DNA of 64,000 nucleotides from DAOUAE01 sp034433795 (GTDB lineage Bacteria; Chloroflexota; UBA6077; FW602-bin22; DAOUAE01). The stretch lies in the NCBI GenBank assembly GCA_034433795.1, contig DAOUAE010000029.1, positions 70,716-134,715 on the forward strand, written 5' to 3'. The position numbers and the translations under genes are program-made. Under the pieces are notes generated by a model, which was given only the letters and a program-made list of their open reading frames with translations, searched no databases and was not told where the DNA came from. Of the stretch, positions 16,701 to 25,907 are shown piece after piece; positions within the stretch are counted from its first letter, which is position 1; each line of letters begins with the position of its first letter.

Positions 16701-18137
16701 ATGGACACGAACGCCGCGCCCGCCGCCAGTCGATTCCAGGCAGCCCCATCGTGGCCGGTCGACGGACAGCCCTCGCCGGGGGCCGGGTCTGCTCCGGTCC
16801 TGTTCGCGTTTCCGCCCGGCTTCCTCTGGGGGACAGCCACCGCCGCCCATCAGGTCGAGGGGCAGAACTTCAACTCCGACTGGTGGCTCTGGGAGCAGCA
16901 GCCGGGGCGCATTCGTGACGGCTCGACCTCCCGGCTGGCCTGTGACCACCTGCGGCGCTACCGCGAGGACTTCGACCTCCTGGCCCATCTCCACCAGAAC
17001 GCTCATCGTCTGTCGGTCGAGTGGGCCCGCATCGAGCCCCGGCCCGGCGAGTTCGACCCGGCCGCGCTGGCCCACTACCGCCGGGTGCTGGAGGCCCTGC
17101 GGGAGCGCGGGATCGAACCCATCGTCACCCTGCATCATTTCACCAACCCGCGCTGGCTGGCCGAACGGGGTGGCTGGGAGCGTCCCGAGGTCGTCGACCT
17201 CTTCAGCCGCTATGTCCGCCGGGTGGTGGCCGAATACGATGATCTGGTCCGCTACTGGGTGACCATCAACGAGCCCGGCGTCTACGCCTATATGAGCTAC
17301 CTCGAAGGGCTCTGGCCGCCCGGCGTCCGCAGCCGGCGGCGGGCCTTCCAGGTGGCCCGCCATATGGCCTACGCCCACGCTCGCGCCTACCATACGGTCC
17401 ACGACACCAGCCGCCGGGGCGACGTCCGGGTGGGCCTGGCGCATCACATGCGCATCTTCGATCCGCACCGTCCCCGCGTCGTTCTCGACCGGGTCCTGGC
17501 CCGGATCGCCGACTATCTTTTCAACTGGTGCCTGCTCTGTGCGCTCATCGACGGCGTGTTTCGTTTCCCGCTCGGCTACGGCCAGCGGGTCGCTCTGGCC
17601 CGCGACAGCCTGGACTTCATCGGCCTGAACTACTACAGCCGCGACCGGGTCACCTTCGACATCCGTCGGCCGCACCGTCTCTTCGGCCGTGACCACCCTC
17701 CCACAAGCGGCAGCCACGCCCCACTCTCGGGGTGGGAGATCTATCCCGAGGGGATCTACCGTCTCCTGCGGGCCCTGAGCCGCTTCAACAAGCCGATCCT
17801 GATCACCGAGAACGGCATTGCCGAGGAGGGCGATGACCTGCGCCCGGCCTTTATCCTGAGCCACCTTCTTTACGTCCATCGGGCCATCGCCGAGGGGGCG
17901 CCGGTCATCGGCTACCTGCACTGGTCGGCTCTGGACAACTTCGAATGGATCGAAGGGCTGCGCTGGCGCTTCGGCCTCATCCACGTGGATTTCGCCACCC
18001 AGGAGCGGCGGATCAAGCCCAGCGGCTACCTTTATGGTCAGATCGCGGCGGCCAACGGCCTGACTGCTCCTATGATTGAGCGCTACGCCCCCGCGCTGGG
18101 CGATCTGGTCAAACCGGTGATAAAGATCGCGCCCTGA
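16701..18137 (+). CDS. GH1 beta-glucosidase-type glycoside hydrolase
   Basis: 478 residues. The barrel starts at FPPGFLWGTATAAHQVEGQ, the family's N-terminal signature. The acid/base Glu191 is in TINEPG, the nucleophile Glu370 in ITENGIAEEGD, and the C-terminal YLHWSALDNFEW-EG-RWRFGL block is typical. It hydrolyses beta-linked glucosides or galactosides with retention of configuration. There is no signal peptide; a Pro/Ala-rich N-terminal extension of about 33 residues precedes the domain, so the true start could be slightly downstream, but the promoter position supports the ATG at 16701. No ribosome site is strong, in keeping with a 12-base leader. A 36-base palindrome covers its stop codon. 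Confidence 0.92.
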   Translation: MDTNAAPAASRFQAAPSWPVDGQPSPGAGSAPVLFAFPPGFLWGTATAAHQVEGQNFNSDWWLWEQQPGRIRDGSTSRLACDHLRRYREDFDLLAHLHQNAHRLSVEWARIEPRPGEFDPAALAHYRRVLEALRERGIEPIVTLHHFTNPRWLAERGGWERPEVVDLFSRYVRRVVAEYDDLVRYWVTINEPGVYAYMSYLEGLWPPGVRSRRRAFQVARHMAYAHARAYHTVHDTSRRGDVRVGLAHHMRIFDPHRPRVVLDRVLARIADYLFNWCLLCALIDGVFRFPLGYGQRVALARDSLDFIGLNYYSRDRVTFDIRRPHRLFGRDHPPTSGSHAPLSGWEIYPEGIYRLLRALSRFNKPILITENGIAEEGDDLRPAFILSHLLYVHRAIAEGAPVIGYLHWSALDNFEWIEGLRWRFGLIHVDFATQERRIKPSGYLYGQIAAANGLTAPMIERYAPALGDLVKPVIKIAP

Positions 18138-18164
18138 CTGCCAGGGCCCTGGCAGTCAGGGCGC
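18129..18164. repeat. 36-base perfect palindrome over the GH1 stop codon
   Basis: The arms GCGCCCTGACTGCCAGGG and CCCTGGCAGTCAGGGCGC meet with no loop base. The TGA stop of the GH1 gene (18135-18137) lies in the left arm. It sits between convergent genes and has no T tract on either side, so it may act as a bidirectional barrier, a processing site or a protein site. Confidence 0.75.
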
Positions 18165-18202
18165 AGTCCACGACCCCGCCGGGGTCAGCTCCAGCGGATC
18201 CC

Positions 18203-18376
18203 TCAGGTGGCGCCGCTCGGTCCGCACTCGCCCCCGCTCCGGGCGATGACCGAGAGGCGGCGACGGGTCTGCTCGGCCCCGCACTGCGGGCAGGGCGGCG
18301 TCTCAACCGCTCCCAGCCGCATCAACCGCTCAAAGACCTGTCCACACCGCGGACACTGGTACTCGTAGATCGGCAT
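18203..18376 (-). CDS. FmdB-family zinc-ribbon protein, 57 residues
   Basis: Starts MPIYEYQCPRCGQVFERLM, the hallmark of the FmdB/CxxC regulatory protein family, and has a second pair in PPCPQCGAEQTRR. The four cysteines (CPRC and CPQC, about 21 residues apart) should bind one zinc. The tail is Ser/Gly-rich with a fifth Cys. FmdB proteins were first described as regulators of formamidase/amidase genes, but most are of unknown function. A GGGGGAG site precedes the ATG, and a TATTAT -10 lies at 18411-18416. It is the last gene of the minus-strand run tenA-GH57-reductase and may be co-transcribed or use its own promoter. Confidence 0.9.
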   Translation of the reverse strand: MPIYEYQCPRCGQVFERLMRLGAVETPPCPQCGAEQTRRRLSVIARSGGECGPSGAT

Positions 18377-18410
18377 CCGCCATCTCCCCCAGAGGACTCA
18401 GCCACCCGTT

Positions 18411-18416
18411 ATAATA
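18411..18416 (-). promoter_or_regulatory. Possible -10 box of the FmdB gene
   Basis: TATTAT on the minus strand, 34 bases before the ATG, in an otherwise G+C-rich gap of 48 bases. No clear -35; the weak evidence leaves co-transcription with the reductase gene equally possible. Confidence 0.4.
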
Positions 18417-18424
18417 CCGCATAC

Positions 18425-19534
18425 TCATACAGTCTGGCCAGTCGCCGCCGGCGACCACAGGTGTGACCGGCTCTTTGTGCCGGCGATGCTGGCGGCCGCC
18501 AGAGCCTGCAGGCGCCGGCTGCGCCGGAGCGCCCACAGCGCCAGGTCCGGCGCTCGGTAGACCACCGCCGCCACCAGCCCCCAGGCCCGGAGGTCGCGCG
18601 CCAGCGTCCGCTGGACCCGGCGGGTGTAGGCCTCCAGATCGGGTTCTTTCCCCTCCAGCCAGCCGCCGACCACCTGGGCGGCCAGGTCGGCGCTCTTGAG
18701 CGCGAAGGCGATCCCCTCGCCGAAGAAGGGGTCGGCCAGACCGGCGGCGTCGCCGACCAGGAGCACGTTTCCGGCCTGGAGCGGAGCCCCGACCCCGTCC
18801 ACCGGGATGCGGTGCCCCTGCAGGCGTAGCGGCTCCCGTGGCCGGAGCCCCAGGCGCGCCAGAAAGGCGTGGCAGTGCCGACGGAGCGCGGGCCAGACCC
18901 GCGGATCGAGCGAGCCCAGACCGAGGTTCCAGCGGTCGCCCTTGGGGAAGAGCCAGAAGTAGCCCCAGGGCAGACGGTAGGAGAGAAGGGCCCGGCCGGC
19001 GAAGGGATCCGAGGCCAGCGCGACCTCGGTCTCCAGAGCCACGAACGCCCGCCGCTCGCGGCGCAAGCCCAACCGACGGGCCACCACGCTCTCCGCCCCA
19101 TCGGCGGCGATGACCACCCGGGCCGGCAGCAGCGCGCGCTCGGTCTGGACCACGGCCGGCCGGCCGGGCAGCACCCCCACCACGCGCTCTCCCGTCCACA
19201 CCGTAGCGCCGGCCTGGATGGCCAGGTCGAGCAGGTAGGCGTCGAAGGTCGCCCGTTCGACCATCCAGATCGGGTGGCGGTGGTCGCCCAGGACGAACGG
19301 CCGGGTCCAGCGTCCCTCCAGCAGGACCTCCGATACCCGGGCCCGCACCAGGTGATCCGGTGGGCGATCAAATTGTCGGTAGGCTTTGGGGGAGAGCCCG
19401 CCGCCGCACGGTTTCTCACGCGGGAAACGGGCCCGGTCGAGGAGCAGCACCCGTGCTCCCTGCTGAGCCAGCCGGCGGGCGGCCCAGGCGCCCGCCGGCC
19501 CGGCGCCGACCACGATCACCTCCCAGACCGTCAT
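18425..19534 (-). CDS. Geranylgeranyl-reductase-family FAD-dependent oxidoreductase
   Basis: 369 residues. The N-terminal FAD-binding motif is VIVVGAGPAGAWAA. It is followed by DRARFPREKPCGGGLSPKA, the signature of the geranylgeranyl reductase / digeranylgeranyl-glycerophospholipid reductase family, and by GDAAGLADPFFGEGIAFAL, which binds the flavin ribityl part. Members reduce isoprenoid double bonds in chlorophyll side chains, quinones, carotenoids or lipids. No photosynthesis genes are in view, so a role in menaquinone or lipid tail saturation is as likely. The start lies 15 bases after the GH57 stop, so it is part of that transcript. Confidence 0.87.
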   Translation of the reverse strand: MTVWEVIVVGAGPAGAWAARRLAQQGARVLLLDRARFPREKPCGGGLSPKAYRQFDRPPDHLVRARVSEVLLEGRWTRPFVLGDHRHPIWMVERATFDAYLLDLAIQAGATVWTGERVVGVLPGRPAVVQTERALLPARVVIAADGAESVVARRLGLRRERRAFVALETEVALASDPFAGRALLSYRLPWGYFWLFPKGDRWNLGLGSLDPRVWPALRRHCHAFLARLGLRPREPLRLQGHRIPVDGVGAPLQAGNVLLVGDAAGLADPFFGEGIAFALKSADLAAQVVGGWLEGKEPDLEAYTRRVQRTLARDLRAWGLVAAVVYRAPDLALWALRRSRRLQALAAASIAGTKSRSHLWSPAATGQTV

Positions 19535-19549
19535 CGCTGCCTCGTCGGC

Positions 19550-21694
19550 CTAGCGGGTCAGCAGCGTGATCTCCATCTCTCCCCCCCAGTGGCCGCCGGG
19601 GGCCAGAGCGATGGTCCAGAGAACGGTGGTGCAGGAACCCTGATAGGTCCGCTCGAAGCCGGCCTCGGAGGCCGAGATCGTCTCCAGCGGGAAGGCCCAG
19701 AGCGTCGCCGGCGAGCCGAAGCGCCAGCGGATCTGCCAGCCCAGACCCTCGTGGACCAGGTCTAGCCCACCCAGACCGGGGCGCTCCAGCTGACTGTCGA
19801 AGAAGGCCCGCTCTCCCCCCGGCAGGAGGTAGAAGGCGTCGGGAGCGTGGCCGCTCAGCAGGGCCCAGTTCCACTCGCTGCCGAAGAGCGCCTCGACCGG
19901 CCGGTCGCCAGGGTTGGTGAGCCGGTAGCGGACCCGCACCCGCGGCTCACCCCGGGGGACGATCAGCCGTTTCTCGACCCGCAGCGGCTGGAAATGCGGC
20001 CCCATCCAGACGTGACCGTCACGCCGCAGGACCACCTCGACGCTCTCCGGGGTTGAGAGCACCTCGAATGTGTAGGGCTGATTGACAAAGTCGCCCAGTT
20101 CCGGGTACTGGCAGCGTCGGAAGTCCTCGAAGCGCGCGCCGATCGGGAGAAAGTGGTCCAGCAGACTCAGCCGACGGTACCAGTCGTAGTGCAGGTGCTT
20201 CTCCAGGCCCGGCTCCTTCACCCGTACCCGCGGGGTGTGGATGGTCTCAACCGCAGAGGCCATGTCCGGCGTGACGACCTCGCCGCGCTCGATCGCCCGC
20301 CGCAGGACCTGATGATAGCCCTCGGGCCGGCGCGTCATGACATTGAGCAGATTGTGCTCTTTGGCCCGCCAGTCCCACTCGAAGAGGGCGCCGCCCTCGC
20401 TCGGTGTCAGGTACAGGTTCTGGACCGTCCCGTGAACCAGCACCTCGGGCCGGGTGTCGGCGTCGAAATCGCGCACGTCCACCTCCAGCCAGGGATCGGG
20501 GCCGAACCGCTCCTGGTCGGCCAGGTTCTCGGCCCGCAGCAGGTGCTGGAAGTTGGCCGTGCGGATGTGGACCAGATAGACGCCGCCGAAGACCCCGTGC
20601 CAGAAGGGGCAGTTGCACTGGCCCATCCACAGCTCGTCGAGGGCCTGGGCGACCACCGGGCCCGATCCCAGGCTGCGCACCTTGTCGTGGACCAGCAGCA
20701 TCTTCTTGTGCAGCGTGTTGACCTCGGGATACTTGACCAGGAAGTTCCGCCAGAATCCGCCCCGCAGGAAGCGCAGCAGGTCCGTCCGGCCCTCCGCGGC
20801 CAGCCGGTGCTTGAGGTCGGCCAGTTCGGCGCTCAGGGCCGGCGGCAGAGCCCATTCGGTCATCTCATCGTAGGAGGCGGTCGGCAGATAGACCCGTCCC
20901 AGGGGAGGGAAGTCACGGATGTATTCGCCGGGCGGGATGGTGATGAGCCACTCTTTCTCGCGGGCCAGGGCGCTGAAGAAGTCGTCCACCCAACCCTTCT
21001 CCCAGCAGTGGGCGTAGGTGCCCGGCCAGAGACCGAATTTCTCACCATCGTCGCCCATCACGGCCACCCGCGGGCCGTCCTCGGTCGCCTGGCTGCGCAG
21101 CCAGGCGATGACCTCTTCGACCGGGGCCCAGGGGATGGTGTAGCGCAGGTGCTTGGCGGTGGCGAAGATACGCAGAACCCGGCCCTGTTCCTCGCTCACG
21201 TAGTAGCCGAAAAGGTGGTCCTCGTTCAGCCCCACCGCCTTGAAATGGGTGTCATCGACGATGGTGTAGAGGACTCCGGCCTCGGCCAGCGGCCGGACCA
21301 GGTGCGGCTCCCACACCCGCTCGGCCAGCCAGTAACCGGTCGCCCGGTAGCCGAAATCGCGTTCGACCGCCAGGGTCTGCTTGACGATCTGGTCGTGCTT
21401 ATCGTCGTCGGGGATGATGGCCAGGATCGGCTCGTAGTAGGCGCCGGTCATGATTTCGACCTGGCCGCGGGCCACCAGGGCCCGGACCCGGCCGAAGAAG
21501 TCGGGATGGTGGGCGAGCAGCCAGTCATGGAGCGGGCCGGAGTAGTGGAGGGCCAGGCGGACGTGAGGGTGCCGCTCCAGCGCGGCCACCATCGGTTCGT
21601 AGGCCTGGCGATAGGCCTGCTCGAACACATGGTCGAAGTTGCCAACCGGCTGATGGTTGTGGAGCGCCAGCGCGAGGTAAAGGCGCGTGGCCAT
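19550..21694 (-). CDS. GH57 alpha-glucan-acting enzyme (4-alpha-glucanotransferase/amylase type)
   Basis: 714 residues from the ATG with GGAGG seven bases upstream. GH57 conserved regions are visible: region 1 LHNHQPVGNF (His12, His14), region 3 YWLAERVWEP with nucleophile Glu125, and region 4 MGDDGEKFG with the catalytic Asp of the pair at 215-216. The order and spacing match Thermococcus litoralis 4-alpha-glucanotransferase, and the long beta-rich C-terminal part corresponds to DUF1925/DUF1926. It should act on maltodextrins or glycogen in the cytosol, as no signal peptide is present. Co-transcription with tenA and a flavin reductase is unusual for a glucan enzyme. Family sure; transferase versus hydrolase not decided. 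Confidence 0.92.
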   Translation of the reverse strand: MATRLYLALALHNHQPVGNFDHVFEQAYRQAYEPMVAALERHPHVRLALHYSGPLHDWLLAHHPDFFGRVRALVARGQVEIMTGAYYEPILAIIPDDDKHDQIVKQTLAVERDFGYRATGYWLAERVWEPHLVRPLAEAGVLYTIVDDTHFKAVGLNEDHLFGYYVSEEQGRVLRIFATAKHLRYTIPWAPVEEVIAWLRSQATEDGPRVAVMGDDGEKFGLWPGTYAHCWEKGWVDDFFSALAREKEWLITIPPGEYIRDFPPLGRVYLPTASYDEMTEWALPPALSAELADLKHRLAAEGRTDLLRFLRGGFWRNFLVKYPEVNTLHKKMLLVHDKVRSLGSGPVVAQALDELWMGQCNCPFWHGVFGGVYLVHIRTANFQHLLRAENLADQERFGPDPWLEVDVRDFDADTRPEVLVHGTVQNLYLTPSEGGALFEWDWRAKEHNLLNVMTRRPEGYHQVLRRAIERGEVVTPDMASAVETIHTPRVRVKEPGLEKHLHYDWYRRLSLLDHFLPIGARFEDFRRCQYPELGDFVNQPYTFEVLSTPESVEVVLRRDGHVWMGPHFQPLRVEKRLIVPRGEPRVRVRYRLTNPGDRPVEALFGSEWNWALLSGHAPDAFYLLPGGERAFFDSQLERPGLGGLDLVHEGLGWQIRWRFGSPATLWAFPLETISASEAGFERTYQGSCTTVLWTIALAPGGHWGGEMEITLLTR

Positions 21695-21753
21695 CGGCTC
21701 TTCCTCCCGTCGACGCGACCGGCGGCACGGGCCGGGGCGGTGGCTCTTCGAAC

Positions 21754-22422
21754 CTACACCGGCCAGCGCTCCAGCCGGTCGGCCATGTCCCAAAAGGCCA
21801 GTTCGTACCGGCTGGAGGTCAGGAAGATCTCGGCCAGTTGCTGCTGGATCCGCGCCGGCAGGTCGCCGCCGATGCGGTCCAGAAGCTGCCGGCACCACTC
21901 GGCCAGCCGGACGAACTCCTCTGAGGCGTACATCTCGATCCAGCGGGCGTAGCGCGGCTCGGGCGGCAGACCCCGGCGCTTGAGCGTCTGGCCGATTTCG
22001 GCGAACCCCCACAGACAGGGCAGCAGCGCGGCCACCAGGTGTGGGAAGTCGGCGGTGGCCGCCACCCTGAGCAGGAAGTCGGTGTAGGCCTGGGTCGTCG
22101 GGGCCTTGGTCTCGCGCTCCAGGTCCTCCGGCGTGATGCCGAACTCGGCGCAGTAGCTCCGGTGCAGGTCCATTTCGGTCTTGAGAGTGGCGGAGAGCAG
22201 ATCGGCGAAGGTGGTCATCGTCGCCAGGTCCGGCGCCCGGGCCACAGCGTACCCAAAGAGCCGGCTGTAGTCGATAAGAAAGAGATAATCCTGCCGCACC
22301 CAGAAGGCGAATTTCTCGACGGGCAGCGTTCCGTCGCCGATGCCCAGGACCACCGGGTGGCGCAGCTGGGCCTCCCAGACGGGCGCGGCGTACTGACGCA
22401 GACGGGCGCTGAGACTCTCCAC
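21754..22422 (-). CDS. tenA: TenA family aminopyrimidine aminohydrolase (thiaminase II)
   Basis: 222 residues from the GTG at 22422 with GGAGG four bases upstream. The all-helical fold motifs are present: WVRQDYLFLIDYSRLFGYAV (Asp45), LLPCLWGFAEIG with catalytic Cys136, and YASEEFVRLAEW near the C-terminus with the catalytic-region Glu pair. These match the residues of Bacillus TenA that hydrolyse aminomethyl-pyrimidine during thiamine salvage. The gene heads the tenA-GH57-reductase run. Its leader contains a strong inverted repeat with an alternative pairing (22438-22496). A thiamine link is also suggested by the ThDP enzyme at 32 kb, though it is far away. Confidence 0.9.
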   Translation of the reverse strand: MESLSARLRQYAAPVWEAQLRHPVVLGIGDGTLPVEKFAFWVRQDYLFLIDYSRLFGYAVARAPDLATMTTFADLLSATLKTEMDLHRSYCAEFGITPEDLERETKAPTTQAYTDFLLRVAATADFPHLVAALLPCLWGFAEIGQTLKRRGLPPEPRYARWIEMYASEEFVRLAEWCRQLLDRIGGDLPARIQQQLAEIFLTSSRYELAFWDMADRLERWPV

Positions 22423-22426
22423 CGTT

Positions 22427-22511
22427 CCTCCCGACCACCAGAGGCTGGGGCCAGCCCTCGTCAGCACCGGCGACCACGCTCTCAGGCTCTGGCCCCGGTC
22501 TCACTCTAATA
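22427..22511 (-). promoter_or_regulatory. Structured leader of the tenA operon
   Basis: Inverted repeats GGGGCCAG (22447-22454) and CTGGCCCC (22489-22496) can form an 8-bp stem. CCAGAG (22438-22443) can instead pair with CTCTGG (22487-22492), which overlaps the second arm, so the two folds exclude each other. The shift lies 7-20 bases ahead of the GGAGG site (22427-22431). A weak -10 (TATTAG, 22506-22511 on the minus strand) sits upstream. The arrangement resembles a regulated leader, but I do not recognise a riboswitch class. Confidence 0.4.
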
Positions 22512-22649
22512 CAGCCCGGGCGGCAGCGCAAGAGCCGCGCCCATCATCAGGGCGGGCGGCCGTGAGACGGCAACGGGCGCCGATGGACGCCGGCCACGTT
22601 TCTGCCGGGCAGACCGCCGCTCTTGATTATGAGGTGGCGCGGCTCGGCA

Positions 22650-22682
22650 GAGAAAAGCCGCCGGCCCCACCGGGCCGGCGGC
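22650..22682 (-). terminator. Intrinsic terminator of the subtilase gene
   Basis: On the minus strand an 11-bp perfect stem GCCGCCGGCCC with loop GGTG is followed directly by TTTTCT. It starts 25 bases after the subtilase stop codon. Confidence 0.88.
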
Positions 22683-22707
22683 AGAGCGCGGATAGACGGT
22701 CTGACCG

Positions 22708-23982
<1,275 letters not shown>

Positions 23983-24043
23983 GCCTCTCTCCTGCTCCCC
24001 ACCGGACGCCGGCGGTCTTTGTCTTGGGGCGGCTATTTCGACT

Positions 24044-24049
24044 ATTATA
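24044..24049 (-). promoter_or_regulatory. -10 box of the subtilase gene
   Basis: Perfect TATAAT on the minus strand, placing the transcription start about 55 bases before the subtilase ATG. No convincing -35 was found. Confidence 0.6.
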
Positions 24050-24181
24050 CCGCCTGTCCAGCAGGCGGTGTTCCCCTTTGGCGGTAGGTAGAAAGTCACC
24101 CTGCCCGCCCGGTCTCCCACGGCTGACGGGGCCAGGCGCCGGGCGGGGCCCGACCCGCCCTGGGAGCGGTGGAGGGGGCTT

Positions 24182-24210
24182 TTGCCAGCCGTCCGGCTTC
24201 CGTATATACT
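24182..24210 (+). promoter_or_regulatory. Promoter of the small lipoprotein gene
   Basis: TTGCCA (24182-24187), 17 bases, TATACT (24205-24210): five of six matches in both hexamers. The expected transcription start (about 24217) is only three bases from the ATG at 24220, so the message should be leaderless or nearly so. Confidence 0.75.
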
Positions 24211-24219
24211 CGCGGCGGT

Positions 24220-24696
24220 ATGACCCATCAGGACCGGTCCAGACCAGCGCGATGGCTCGACCGTCTGCCTCCAGCCCGGCCCCGGGCGCTCCTCGGTGGG
24301 CTGGGACTGGCGGTGGCTCTGCTGGCCGGTTGTCTCTGGACGGGCTCGGCGGCTGCGCCGACCGCGACGCCGGCCGCACCCCTGACGCCGGCCGAGGCCA
24401 CCGCCCGCCTCGGCCAGACGGTGACCGTACGCTTCGTCGTGGCCTGCACCGAGCGGCTGCTCGGCCAGGAGACCCTGCTGCTGAGTCCGGTCTGCGCGTA
24501 CCAGTCGCCGTATTTCCGGGTGGTGGTCCCGCCGGCCGTTCTGGCCGACCTGGAGCGGCAGGTTGGACCGGTCCCGGAGCGGGGACTGGTCGGTCTCACC
24601 GTCGAGGTCCGGGGAGTGATGCGTATCCAGGGGGGATGGTACGAACTGGTCGTCGAACGGGCCGATGACCTCCGGCTGGCCCGGAGCCGTCGCTGA
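24220..24696 (+). CDS. Small lipoprotein of unknown function
   Basis: 158 residues from the ATG at 24220, which is fixed by the promoter just upstream; a longer frame starting at 24169 would begin before the promoter. A basic N-terminus (RSRPARWLDRL) is followed by a hydrophobic stretch ending VALLAGC, a lipobox, so the protein is exported and lipidated. The mature part has a short Thr/Pro linker. A beta-rich domain of about 110 residues follows, starting LTPAEATARLGQTVTVRF, a pattern seen in OB-like nucleic-acid or oligosaccharide-binding domains, but I cannot assign it. Two cysteines (VACTE and SPVCAY) could pair. The next gene is a membrane protein 85 bases on. Confidence 0.72.
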   Translation: MTHQDRSRPARWLDRLPPARPRALLGGLGLAVALLAGCLWTGSAAAPTATPAAPLTPAEATARLGQTVTVRFVVACTERLLGQETLLLSPVCAYQSPYFRVVVPPAVLADLERQVGPVPERGLVGLTVEVRGVMRIQGGWYELVVERADDLRLARSRR

Positions 24697-24781
24697 GGGT
24701 CTGGGACGGGCGCGAGGGCCGCTCCTGGCACGGTTCTTGACCCTGAGACGCCCGGACCTTGGATAGGCAGGGAGGTCTTCG

Positions 24782-25399
24782 ATGAGCGATCTGGCATTGG
24801 GCTGGTCCGGGTCTCAACCGCTGCGCTCTCCGGGGGCCCTGGCTCTGTACCGGGGACTCTGGCTGCTGATCGGGGCGCTGCTGCTGGTCTTCCCGGTGGC
24901 CAACCTCTGGCTGGACCTGGTGCCGACCTTCCCCGGCGCCGAGCGGGCGATGGCCACCCTCTCGACTGTCCTGACCCTCTTTGTGACGCTTCTGGTCTGC
25001 GCCAGCCGTCGCGAACTCTGGAGCAGCGGGCGGCTGGAGGCCGCCGGCGAGAACAGCCTGACCGGCCGGGCCACCCTCTATGCCGCCCTGGCCCTGGCTG
25101 TCTACTACGCCTACTACCTGGTGGCCGACGCCGGTCGACTCCTCCTCGGCCGGCCCGACCTCTACCAGGGCGCCACGCTCACCCCCGCCCATCTCTCGGT
25201 CTACGTCCTGCGCCCGACGATCGTCCTGACCTACAGTCTGTTCTTCGCCACCATCGCCGGGGCTATTCACCTGGTCCTGGTCAAACTCTATCTCGACGCC
25301 TTTCCGCCGGCCCGGTCGGTCTGGTCCGCCCCGACCGAGACCACGCCCGGCGAGGCCGCTCTTCCCTCGGCGGCCGGGGGTCCGGTCGATCAGGGCTGA
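24782..25399 (+). CDS. Membrane protein of unknown function, four predicted spans
   Basis: 205 residues; GGGAGG lies six bases before the ATG. About four hydrophobic helices are visible (near 25-48, 58-75, 98-115 and 140-165), with a short polar N-terminus and a Pro/Ala/Glu-rich C-terminal tail of about 35 residues. The stretch LGRPDLYQGATLTPAHLSVYVLRP lies in a loop between the third and fourth helices. No catalytic motif is recognised. A weak -35/-10-like pair (TTGACC at 24737) precedes it, so it may have its own promoter or follow from the lipoprotein gene. It is convergent with the cupin gene with a gap of nine bases. Confidence 0.75.
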   Translation: MSDLALGWSGSQPLRSPGALALYRGLWLLIGALLLVFPVANLWLDLVPTFPGAERAMATLSTVLTLFVTLLVCASRRELWSSGRLEAAGENSLTGRATLYAALALAVYYAYYLVADAGRLLLGRPDLYQGATLTPAHLSVYVLRPTIVLTYSLFFATIAGAIHLVLVKLYLDAFPPARSVWSAPTETTPGEAALPSAAGGPVDQG

Positions 25400-25408
25400 G
25401 AGTGCCGG

Positions 25409-25822
25409 TCACGAGCTGACGACGGCCCGATCCTGGGCCGAGAGATGCTCGACCGTCTGGCCGGTTTCGACGAAGGTTCGGGTCACGTGGCTGGCGGCGT
25501 AGATCCAGAGGATGCGCATGGGGCGGTCGCTCTCGTTGAGGAAGCGGTGGGGGACGCCGGCCGGCACAAACGTGGTGTCAAAGGTGTTGAGGTGGTAGCG
25601 CCGACCGGCGATCTCGCAGACCGCCTCGCCTTCGATGACCACCACCGACTCGTCGCAGTTGTGGTAGTGGAGGGCGATCTGGGTGCCCGGCGGGAAGGTG
25701 GTGATACCGGTGGTCAGCCCCTCAGCGCCCAGGGCCCGGCTGACGAGCGGCGTGGTCTTCACACCGGTGCCGCGGTCCACCGTGGGCAGGTCGGCAAAGC
25801 GCAGGATACGCGGCTCAGCCAT
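25409..25822 (-). CDS. Cupin-domain protein
   Basis: 137 residues from the ATG at 25822, which has AAGGGG upstream; an ATG 12 codons earlier is the alternative. It has both cupin motifs. Motif 1 is HYHNCDESVVVIEGE, with two His and a Glu as metal ligands. Motif 2 is PAGVPHRFLNES, with the third His. A single-domain cupin of this size may be an isomerase, a dioxygenase-like enzyme or a sugar-binding regulator; the substrate cannot be told. It lies downstream of the gamma-glutamylcyclotransferase-like gene on the same strand, but a TATAAT box within the end of that gene gives it a separate promoter. Confidence 0.88.
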   Translation of the reverse strand: MAEPRILRFADLPTVDRGTGVKTTPLVSRALGAEGLTTGITTFPPGTQIALHYHNCDESVVVIEGEAVCEIAGRRYHLNTFDTTFVPAGVPHRFLNESDRPMRILWIYAASHVTRTFVETGQTVEHLSAQDRAVVSS

Positions 25823-25878
25823 CGGGTTGCCCCTTTCTATCCGAAGATCGTCGGCCACGGGGTGGCCGGTCTGGCCCG

Positions 25879-25907
25879 ATTATACGGTGCCGCTCCCCTC
25901 ACTGCAA
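25879..25907 (-). promoter_or_regulatory. Promoter of the cupin gene
   Basis: On the minus strand: TTGCAG (25902-25907), 17 bases, TATAAT (25879-25884). It overlaps the last codons of the upstream gene and gives a leader of about 50 bases. Confidence 0.65.

Noticed and set aside
22427..22511. A thiamine pyrophosphate riboswitch ahead of tenA
   Set aside because: CTGAGAG is present, but the rest of the conserved aptamer (the ACCTGATC and GATAATGCCAGCG parts) is absent.
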